A DNA stretch of 64,000 bases from Marinoscillum luteum (GTDB lineage: Bacteria; Bacteroidota; Bacteroidia; Cytophagales; Cyclobacteriaceae), in the NCBI RefSeq assembly GCF_044005705.1, contig NZ_JBIPKE010000019.1:434001-498000 (forward strand), in the 5' to 3' direction. How positions within the stretch are numbered: the stretch's first letter is position 1; every line of letters begins with the position of its first letter. The position numbers were made by a program, and so were the translations under genes. Below are positions 16,903-23,973 of this stretch, piece after piece. The notes under the pieces are model-generated. The model did no database searches. It worked only from the letters and a program-made list of their open reading frames with translations, and had not been told where the DNA came from.

Positions 16903-17922
16903 TCAATGATTTTTATAAATTAATAACCGATCTCCTAAAACGTCCTCTGCTGACAAAAGTTCACCGGAAATATGAGGGGCAGCAATGCCTTTACCAAAAG
17001 TGTGAGGGGCAATGAAAACCCTGGCTTCATCCCAAAGTCCACGTTCAATGAAAGAGTTGAATAACCCACTCCCACCCTCAATAATCAAAGACTGGATTTT
17101 CATTTCGCTGATCGAAGCTAAAATGGCTTCAGGAGTAATCTGCTCCTGCTGAATAAATGTCAAATTCTGCCTGTTTTCATCCTCTCCTTCCGTAAAACAA
17201 TAAGTAGGTACGGTTCCATCCATGAGATGCATTCCCTTGTTCAACTCCAACGTTCTGTCAATGAAAAAACGCACAGGATTTTTGCCCTTCCAGTCTCTGG
17301 TGGTCAAAGATGGATTATCGTAACGAGCCGTATTGGTACCCACCAAAATAGCATCCTCCTCGGCACGCCACTTATGCACCAGCTGTCGCGAATAAGTATT
17401 GCTGATCCATTTGCTGTCATAGTTTTCACGGGCCACAAAACCATCAGTGGTCTGTGCCCACTTCAGGATCACATAGGGTCTTTTCTTTTCAAAAGCAGTG
17501 AAAAATCTCCTATTGAGCACTCTCCCCTCTTCCTTTAACAAACCGATTTCCACTTCAATTCCGGCATTCCTTAGTCGCTCAATGCCCTGCCCGGCCACCA
17601 AAGGATTGGGATCCTCATTGCAAATGACCACCCGCTTTACCTGATGGCGCACCAGCAAGTCGGCACAAGGTGGAGTCTTTCCAAAATGGGAACAGGGCTC
17701 CAATGTGACATAAGCGGTACTCTGAACCAAAAGGGACTGATCCTTCACAGCTTGTACAGCATTCACTTCCGCATGCGGCCCTCCGTACTGCTCGTGATAG
17801 CCCTCCCCAATGATTTTGTCATCTTTCACAATCACGCACCCTACCATAGGGTTGGGGCTCACATTGCCCAAACCCAGACGGGCAAGCTCCAGCGCTCTTT
17901 GCATCCATTGTTGATCTGACAT
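16903..17922 (-). CDS. ribD: Riboflavin biosynthesis bifunctional deaminase/reductase
   Basis: 339 residues from the preferred start MSDQQWMQRALELA. The N-terminal deaminase has HAEVNAV (His50, Glu52) and PCSHFGKTPPC (Cys77, Cys86) for zinc; the C-terminal NADPH reductase has LKWAQTTDGFVA and LIIEGGSGLFNSFI. It carries out steps two and three of riboflavin synthesis. An upstream in-frame ATG (17949) would overlap the divergent prmC and adds nine non-family residues, so it is not chosen. The other rib genes are not in the window. Confidence 0.93.
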   Translation of the reverse strand: MSDQQWMQRALELARLGLGNVSPNPMVGCVIVKDDKIIGEGYHEQYGGPHAEVNAVQAVKDQSLLVQSTAYVTLEPCSHFGKTPPCADLLVRHQVKRVVICNEDPNPLVAGQGIERLRNAGIEVEIGLLKEEGRVLNRRFFTAFEKKRPYVILKWAQTTDGFVARENYDSKWISNTYSRQLVHKWRAEEDAILVGTNTARYDNPSLTTRDWKGKNPVRFFIDRTLELNKGMHLMDGTVPTYCFTEGEDENRQNLTFIQQEQITPEAILASISEMKIQSLIIEGGSGLFNSFIERGLWDEARVFIAPHTFGKGIAAPHISGELLSAEDVLGDRLLIYKNH

Positions 17923-17940
17923 ATTCGGTAACTTCGTGCT

Positions 17941-18792
17941 GTGAATCACAAAGTGTCCGCAATTTACAAAGAATCAGTTCTTCAACTCACTCCCATCTAT
18001 GGAGAAAGAGAAGCAGAGTCAATCATCAATCTCTTGCTGGAAGATCATTTGGGGATCACCCGGATCCACCGACTCACCAACCCAGAGAGGAGCCTTTCAG
18101 AAAGTGACCATAAAAAGCTCCGATCTGCCATGCTACAGCTGCTGAGCAATGTGCCCGTGCAGCACGTCATCGGCTTTGCTTATTTTATGGGTCGAAAATA
18201 TCTGGTGAATAAACATACCCTAATTCCCAGACCAGAAACCGAGGAGTTGGTCGAGCTGATACTTGATGAGAATGATCGTCATCAAAAACTGAATATTCTG
18301 GATATAGGTACGGGCACCGGATGCATTGCCATCAGTCTCGCGCTGGCCATGAGGGCCTCAAATGTGACTGGTTGGGACCTCTCTGAAGGAGCTGTAAAAA
18401 CCGCTCAGAAAAACAGCCGGGCATTGGGAGCTCAAGTCAACATGGAGGTACAGGATGTGTTTGGGGAAATTCCGCCACAGCAATATGACCTCATCGTGAG
18501 TAACCCTCCCTATATACCAGAGGCGGATCGTCACGAAATGCATGAGAATGTGGTGGCCTTTGAGCCGGAAGGGGCACTCTTTGTCTCTAATGATGACCCG
18601 CTCATTTTTTACCGCCGCATTGCGGAGATTGGGCTAACTCACCTAACCCCGGAAGGAAAGCTCTATTTCGAAATCCATGAGGCCTTTGGACTGGCAACGA
18701 AAGACATGCTGAGAACAAAAGGATACGAAGACGCAAAAGTTTTTCAAGACCTGAATGGCAAAGATCGCATGGTAAGGGCAATACTCCCCTGA
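17941..18792 (+). CDS. prmC: Release factor glutamine methyltransferase
   Basis: 283 residues, GTG start. It methylates the Gln of the GGQ motif in RF1 and RF2. The SAM site ILDIGTGTGCIAISLA and the NPPY motif (residues 188-191) with IPRPETEELVE are diagnostic of PrmC. It is divergent from ribD across only 18 bases, so the promoters must lie inside the neighbouring coding sequence or be very compact. The C-terminus ends one base from the stop of the convergent TonB-type gene. Confidence 0.94.
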   Translation: MNHKVSAIYKESVLQLTPIYGEREAESIINLLLEDHLGITRIHRLTNPERSLSESDHKKLRSAMLQLLSNVPVQHVIGFAYFMGRKYLVNKHTLIPRPETEELVELILDENDRHQKLNILDIGTGTGCIAISLALAMRASNVTGWDLSEGAVKTAQKNSRALGAQVNMEVQDVFGEIPPQQYDLIVSNPPYIPEADRHEMHENVVAFEPEGALFVSNDDPLIFYRRIAEIGLTHLTPEGKLYFEIHEAFGLATKDMLRTKGYEDAKVFQDLNGKDRMVRAILP

Positions 18793-18793
18793 C

Positions 18794-20095
18794 CTACTCC
18801 GGTTGGAATACCACCTTTACCCGAACCTGACTTTCTACAGGCTCTCCATCTCTGGTGGCTGCTTTCCACGGGGGACCTGTTCGTACCAACCTCATCGCCT
18901 CCTCATCACAGCCAAATCCGAGGCTTCGCTTCACTTCAATCGTTCCTATCTCTCCAGTGGCGAGAATGGCAACTTTCAGGATTACTTTACCTGAAACATT
19001 GCTGTCGATAGCCGTCCTGGGATAATTCAGTTCTCGCTCCAGGTAAGACCGGTAGGCTTTTAACCCTTCGTCTGGCACAGCGTTTTCAAAGCTCATTTCA
19101 TTGGTCTCCGCATAAGTGGTCACTACCACCTCGGAGAGTGCCTGTACATCCGTCTCCAGCTCCACGTTCAACTGCCTTCTGTCTCCCACCTTCAGCTCTA
19201 TCTGGTCATAACCCACATAGGAGAAAATAAGCACAGCGCTTCTATCTGCGAGTTCCAGGTTGTATTGACCATTGCTATCACTCATCACTCCATAGGAGGT
19301 GCCTTTCACCAGCACCGTCACTCCTGGCAATGGGGTTCCAGCTTCATCAGTGACCGTGCCCGTCACCACATTATCTGCCCCCAGAGCTGATCGGGTCCCT
19401 GCTCCTGTGGATCTGCTCATAGCTACCGCTTCCTTCTTCAGTGCGGAGCTCTCTTCCGGAATCACCTCTTCTATCACCACCTCAGCCAGTGTCTCATCTG
19501 CCAGCTCAATGACCTGATCCTCCTCCATCAATTCATCTGCGGAAGGTTCCGGACGCTTGGTAGTGATCGCAACATCTTCCTGAGAAGGACCTTCCTCATT
19601 TTCATCCGTCAGTATATTTTCTTCGGGCTTTGGTCGGGTTGCTTCAGCAACCGGGACGCTTTCTTCTTTGATAAAAGGTGGCTCCGGGATGACAACCTGT
19701 TCTTGCACAATTTTGGAATCTCCCTTAACAGCCGCACCTTCTTCCTGTTGGTCTTCTTCTTTCAGGGATAGCTGGTCACTGGCAGAGTCTAAGGACGGTA
19801 CCACCAACCAAACAACCACAGCAGCCACCGCAAGGAGTGCGAAGGTAGCTGCCCAACGCCACGCATAACTCTGGCGCTTTTTGGCCCTTGCTGTCACTCT
19901 TTTCATCAGCCCATCCAGATCCGTTTCGGTAAGTTCTGGATCAAACAGTGCATATCCTTTCATAGCCTCCTCGTCAAAAGGATCATTGAGCAACTGACGC
20001 TCCACGGCATGGGCATTTTTGCCCGTCAGTTTTCCCTCCAGATAGTTCCGGATCTGCTCCCTGGTTAATGTGCTATGTTTTCTACCTGTCGGCAT
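18794..20095 (-). CDS. Anti-sigma-like/TonB C-terminal fusion with carboxypeptidase-like domain
   Basis: 433 residues. The cytoplasmic N-terminus (1-75, EQIRNYLEGKLTGKNAHAVE) resembles the short zinc-finger-like region of membrane anti-sigma factors. One membrane helix spans about 80-98, followed by an acidic and proline-rich periplasmic linker (about 100-225). Next come a CarboxypepD_reg-like domain (about 238-318, TGTVTDEAGTPLPGVTVLVK) and a TonB C-terminal domain (about 335-433). It overlaps the end of the upstream ECF sigma gene by 14 bases. The natural reading is that it is the partner of that sigma factor. TonB energy transfer and sigma control on one chain is an inference. Confidence 0.82.
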   Translation of the reverse strand: MPTGRKHSTLTREQIRNYLEGKLTGKNAHAVERQLLNDPFDEEAMKGYALFDPELTETDLDGLMKRVTARAKKRQSYAWRWAATFALLAVAAVVVWLVVPSLDSASDQLSLKEEDQQEEGAAVKGDSKIVQEQVVIPEPPFIKEESVPVAEATRPKPEENILTDENEEGPSQEDVAITTKRPEPSADELMEEDQVIELADETLAEVVIEEVIPEESSALKKEAVAMSRSTGAGTRSALGADNVVTGTVTDEAGTPLPGVTVLVKGTSYGVMSDSNGQYNLELADRSAVLIFSYVGYDQIELKVGDRRQLNVELETDVQALSEVVVTTYAETNEMSFENAVPDEGLKAYRSYLERELNYPRTAIDSNVSGKVILKVAILATGEIGTIEVKRSLGFGCDEEAMRLVRTGPPWKAATRDGEPVESQVRVKVVFQPE

Positions 20096-20657
20096 GTTGT
20101 TTTTCTATACAGATTTTCAAATTTCTCTTTCCATTTTGGATATAGCTCTTCACCTTTTTCAGCCCAAAAGTGGTTTTCGTACTCACCTCTTCATAACTCA
20201 GCTCTTGCAAATAAAACATCCGCAAGCATTTTTGTTGATCCTCCCGCAGCTGTTCCAGGCATTTCTCCAGGGCATCAAGGTCATCGGTCACATCGGTAGG
20301 CATTTCTTCTATTGGATGCAAAAACACCTCATTTTCCATAATTGATCCATTCAAATCTTTGCTTGTTCCGGCTTTGCGAAGCTCCATGAGACAGTGATTT
20401 TTAGCCACCATATAGAGCCAGCTCTTGAAATACTTTACGTCATGGTCCAGAAGCTTTTTAAAAAGAGATTCAAAAATGGTCATCACCGCATCCTGTGCGG
20501 CATCCCGATCTTTTAAATACTTCAGGCAAAGTCCATACACCAGATGCACATACCTGCTGAAAAGTGCTCCAATCAAAGCCTTATCGCCAGTCTGTTGGTA
20601 GCGGATGAGCAGTGCTTCATCCGGTTGTTCGTCCTTATTTGAAGAAATAAATTTCAA
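20082..20657 (-). CDS. ECF-type RNA polymerase sigma factor
   Basis: 191 residues. Region 2 (LFSRYVHLVYGLCLKYLKDR, then DAVMTIFESLF and FKSWLYMVAKNHCLMELRK) and region 4 (LREDQQKCLRMFYLQELSYE, then LKKVKSYIQNGKRNLK) are clear. There is no N-terminal domain 1, as in ECF sigmas. The start is TTG (20657); no ATG lies within the first region-2 helix. It is translationally coupled to the anti-sigma/TonB fusion and diverges from the VWA gene, a possible target. Confidence 0.93.
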   Translation of the reverse strand: MKFISSNKDEQPDEALLIRYQQTGDKALIGALFSRYVHLVYGLCLKYLKDRDAAQDAVMTIFESLFKKLLDHDVKYFKSWLYMVAKNHCLMELRKAGTSKDLNGSIMENEVFLHPIEEMPTDVTDDLDALEKCLEQLREDQQKCLRMFYLQELSYEEVSTKTTFGLKKVKSYIQNGKRNLKICIEKQHADR

Positions 20658-20729
20658 ATAACCTGTTGTTTTACAGTCAGTTAAAAATTAAGTGGGAAAA
20701 TAATTTCACTCCACTTATGGAATTAAGGT

Positions 20730-20769
20730 CGGTATCACATCTCAAGAATACAAATCAAATATGATACCG
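20730..20769. promoter_or_regulatory. Inverted repeat in the sigma/VWA divergent region
   Basis: CGGTATCA (20730-20737) and TGATACCG (20762-20769) form a perfect 8-base inverted repeat with a 24-base spacer, ending two bases before the VWA start codon. It could be an operator or a leader hairpin; chance cannot be excluded. Confidence 0.4.
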
Positions 20770-20771
20770 AT

Positions 20772-22589
20772 ATGAAAAAGCTCTTATTACTTCTCAGCAT
20801 GGTGATGGTTTTCAGTCTGAATGCCATGACCCTCCCAATAACCGGTTCGGTTTATGACGAAACCGGCAACCCGCTTCCTGGGGTAACTATAGTAGAAAAG
20901 GGAACAACGAACGGCGCACAAACGGACAAGTCTGGAAAGTACTCCATTCAGGTAAATGATACCAACAGCACCCTGGTCTTTTCATTCGTGGGCTTTCAAA
21001 CTGAAGAAATCCGAGTCGGGAAGAAACAACAAATCAACGTAATCCTTTACGCCGATGTGCAACAGTTACAAGAAGTAGTACTTCAGGATGCTTCATCATC
21101 TTCCTTACGCAAGCGATTGAATGCCACAGGGGCAGTATCAAGGGCCGCTGGCCCCTCCTACATGGTAGGTGAGTCCAACCCATTTCACAACACCGAGTCC
21201 TATGACGCCATCGAGGAAAACATCTTCCACAAAAGTGCCGACAAGCCACTTTCCACTTTTTCAATAGATGTGGACGCCGCTTCCTACAGTAACATGCGCC
21301 GCTTTCTCCACATGGGTCAGCTACCGCCCAAAGATGCCGTACGCATAGAAGAGATGATCAACTACTTTCATTACGACTATGATGGGCCTAAAGACGACAA
21401 GCCCTTTGCCATACACACTGCCAAAACCAAAGCTCCCTGGAATGAGGATCACCTGTTGGTGAAAATTGGCATTCAGGGGAAAAAACTGGCCATGGAGCAG
21501 CTTCCACCATCCAACATCGTTTTCCTGCTGGATGTCTCCGGCTCCATGAACGCTCCCAACAAACTACCACTCCTCATCTCCAGTCTGAAAATGCTGACCA
21601 ATGAACTCCGTCCACAGGATCAGGTGGCCATAGTGGTCTACGCAGGTGCTGCGGGGCTGGTGCTGCCCCCCACAGACGGAGCGAATAAGTCTGCAATCAT
21701 CGAAGCACTGGAAAATCTGGAAGCAGGGGGCTCCACCGCTGGTGGTGCCGGCATCAAACTGGCGTACAAAGTTGCGAAGGAGCATTTTGTGGAGGGTGGC
21801 AACAACCGGGTGATATTGGCCACCGATGGAGACTTCAATATTGGGGCCTCCAGCAATGGAGAGATGCAGCGCCTCATCGAAGAAAAACGGGAGGAAGGCG
21901 TATTCCTAACCGTACTGGGCTTTGGTATGGGCAATTACAAAGATTCTAAAATGGAAACCCTGGCTGACAAAGGTAACGGCAACTATGCCTACATCGATAA
22001 CATCCTGGAAGCCAAAAAAGTATTGGTAACGGAGTTTGGTGGTACTCTTTTCACGATCGCCAAAGACGTGAAAATTCAGGTGGAGTTTAACCCCAATGTG
22101 GTGCAGGCCTATCGCCTGATAGGCTATGAAAACAGAAAGCTCAATGATGAGGACTTCAACGATGACAAAAAAGATGCGGGCGAGCTGGGGAGTGGGCACA
22201 CGGTGACCGCTCTTTACGAAATCATTCCGGTAGGAGTCAAAAGCAATTTCACCAAAGAGGTAGATGACCTGAAGTACCAGTCGCAGACCATCACGGGAGA
22301 TACAGATGAGTTACTTACCGTAAAATTCAGATACAAGGAACCAGATGAAAATACCAGTCAACTCATAGAACAGCCTTTGGCCAATGACAGCTTATTTGAT
22401 GAAGACGAAAACCTCAACTGGGCGGCCACGGTAGCCAGCTTCGGGATGGTGTTGAGAGATTCAGAATTTAAGGGAAATCTCACATTCAGCAAAATACTCA
22501 CCATGGCCCACCAGTCTGCCGGGGTGGACGAATTCGGCTATAGAGCAGAGTTTATCAAACTGGTAAACATTGCTAACAGGATTCAGTAA
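20772..22589 (+). CDS. Secreted VWA-domain protein with CarboxypepD_reg and DUF3520 regions
   Basis: 605 residues. A signal peptide (1-19) is followed by a CarboxypepD_reg-like domain (about 22-95, ITGSVYDETGNPLPGVTI). Next are the YfbK-type N-terminal region (NPFHNTESYDAIEEN), a von Willebrand A domain with the MIDAS motif DVSGSM (Asp254, Ser256, Ser258), and a DUF3520-like C-terminus (DEFGYRAEFIKLV). It is probably in the periplasm or outer membrane and binds a divalent metal at MIDAS. The same type of N-terminal carboxypeptidase domain occurs in the divergently encoded TonB fusion, which suggests a shared system. Its stop overlaps that of the convergent gene by 7 bases. Confidence 0.92.
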   Translation: MKKLLLLLSMVMVFSLNAMTLPITGSVYDETGNPLPGVTIVEKGTTNGAQTDKSGKYSIQVNDTNSTLVFSFVGFQTEEIRVGKKQQINVILYADVQQLQEVVLQDASSSSLRKRLNATGAVSRAAGPSYMVGESNPFHNTESYDAIEENIFHKSADKPLSTFSIDVDAASYSNMRRFLHMGQLPPKDAVRIEEMINYFHYDYDGPKDDKPFAIHTAKTKAPWNEDHLLVKIGIQGKKLAMEQLPPSNIVFLLDVSGSMNAPNKLPLLISSLKMLTNELRPQDQVAIVVYAGAAGLVLPPTDGANKSAIIEALENLEAGGSTAGGAGIKLAYKVAKEHFVEGGNNRVILATDGDFNIGASSNGEMQRLIEEKREEGVFLTVLGFGMGNYKDSKMETLADKGNGNYAYIDNILEAKKVLVTEFGGTLFTIAKDVKIQVEFNPNVVQAYRLIGYENRKLNDEDFNDDKKDAGELGSGHTVTALYEIIPVGVKSNFTKEVDDLKYQSQTITGDTDELLTVKFRYKEPDENTSQLIEQPLANDSLFDEDENLNWAATVASFGMVLRDSEFKGNLTFSKILTMAHQSAGVDEFGYRAEFIKLVNIANRIQ

Positions 22590-23218
22590 TCTAAATCCTC
22601 AACCACCAAGTAAGGGGGATGGCTGCAGTGGATCTCAGCCTCCCCTTCTTTTGCCTTGACCACCTCCAACTCCTGATCATGTGAGGCTTTCACATCTTCC
22701 TGAAATCCCACGACATCCCATCTAGAATCCTCACTCAGGGCCATCAACGTGAGCCGCGTACCGGCAGGCAGCCATTTTTTGAATGTCTCATTCTTGACAA
22801 AAAGGAACTTTTGTTTTTCTGTAAATACCACCAGATCCAACTGGTTGAGCCACTGGGTAAGCAATTGGATCACATCAAAGACCGACGCTTCATCTGTGAT
22901 GATATTCACCGCACGATGACCTTCCTTTTGGAGTACTGTCAGCCCGGTCATTAAAAAGTGGGAATCGTCAATGGCGATGATTTTAACGGGCTGTTGATTA
23001 TCCAGGCGGCCTTTCCAGCTTTCAAAGCGGTTTAAACTCACCATTGCAAAATCCAGCTTATGGCCCAGACTGGTGTATTTATCAATACCCGGTTCACAAC
23101 AGATCACCGTCGGTGACCACTCCAGGAGTGCATGCAAATGTGAGACCGGAAAGGAGTCCAGGCGGTGCAAAATTAAGGCAGGTTCCTGCTGATCTCTGAC
23201 AATGTGGTGTGATGACAT
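22583..23218 (-). CDS. Possible thiamine pyrophosphokinase-like protein, divergent
   Basis: 211 residues. The N-terminus (MSSHHIVRDQQEPALIL, then LLEWSPTVICCEPG) recalls the Bacteroidota thiamine pyrophosphokinase family as I remember it, and the C-terminal part (GTRLTLMAL) could be the small thiamine-binding beta domain. The usual active-site GDFDS-type acidic motif is not visible; VKIIAIDDSHF is the nearest. Assignment is therefore weak, and catalytic activity is doubtful. The nearby thiamine (TPP) riboswitch and TonB receptor support the idea by context only. Confidence 0.42.
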   Translation of the reverse strand: MSSHHIVRDQQEPALILHRLDSFPVSHLHALLEWSPTVICCEPGIDKYTSLGHKLDFAMVSLNRFESWKGRLDNQQPVKIIAIDDSHFLMTGLTVLQKEGHRAVNIITDEASVFDVIQLLTQWLNQLDLVVFTEKQKFLFVKNETFKKWLPAGTRLTLMALSEDSRWDVVGFQEDVKASHDQELEVVKAKEGEAEIHCSHPPYLVVEDLDY

Positions 23219-23344
23219 TCGGAAATATTAAAATTCGGTGCTAAATTATAAGTGTTTAAATAACAGAAATCCAAAACAAAAACAGTTTGTAAAGAATTTA
23301 ATAGATAAGAACGTTTCACCAAACCCCGCCAAATTTCTACAAAA

Positions 23345-23914
23345 ATGAAAAATTTGCTCATAATTACCTCGTTTATCCTGCTCTCCGGATGCATGGCAGA
23401 GCGGGAATTTATCGTAGAGTATGATTACAGTTATCGCGGGAAATTTAAGCGCTACGATACCTTCAATTTTCTAAACCTGGGAGACACCGTAAACTACAAT
23501 GGCCTTAGTGACAGCATGATCAAAAGAGAGATTGAGCGTAGGATGATTTCTCAAGGCTACAAAAAATCCGATAAGCCCTCAATTTACATTGCTTACAAAG
23601 TATTCTCCAACGACATGTCCTTCAAAGGCTACGAGCAGCTGGAGCTGGAGAGCTGGGATGCCCTGTACGCAGAGCGCGCTGAGAACGAAAGCAACCTGGA
23701 GTACATCCGTGAAGCGAAGTATACCAATAAAGCCTACGAACTTAAGAAAGGCACCTTACTGATTGACTTTGTAGACCGCAAGTCCAATGGTGTCATCTGG
23801 CAGGGCTACGCCAGTGGGCTATTCGATGACAGAACTTATTTCTCTAAAGACGTGCGGTATTCGGTACGCAGTATTTTGAATCAATACCGACTACTAGCGG
23901 CCAGCTACCAATAG
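23345..23914 (+). CDS. DUF4136 lipoprotein
   Basis: 189 residues. A lipoprotein signal with lipobox LLSGC (Cys16) is followed by a DUF4136-like fold: YDTFNFLN early, IKREIERRMISQGYKKSDKP with IYIAYKV in the middle, and LLIDFVDRKSNGVIWQGYAS near the end. These phrases are typical of this Bacteroidota and proteobacterial envelope family of unknown function. It is monocistronic and ends at a strong terminator shared with the convergent TonB receptor. Confidence 0.85.
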   Translation: MKNLLIITSFILLSGCMAEREFIVEYDYSYRGKFKRYDTFNFLNLGDTVNYNGLSDSMIKREIERRMISQGYKKSDKPSIYIAYKVFSNDMSFKGYEQLELESWDALYAERAENESNLEYIREAKYTNKAYELKKGTLLIDFVDRKSNGVIWQGYASGLFDDRTYFSKDVRYSVRSILNQYRLLAASYQ

Positions 23915-23933
23915 AAATAATAACGATTCCTAT

Positions 23934-23969
23934 AAAAAAGCCTTCGGAATATGCTTCCGAAGGCTTTTT
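23934..23969. terminator. Bidirectional terminator between DUF4136 and TonB receptor genes
   Basis: AAAAAAGCCTTCGGAA, loop TATGC, TTCCGAAGGCTTTTT. The stem is perfect and A/T runs on both sides serve both convergent genes. Confidence 0.92.
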
Positions 23970-23973
23970 ATCC

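Noticed and set aside
17923..17949. Upstream ATG of ribD
   Set aside because: It would overlap the divergent prmC start and adds non-family residues.
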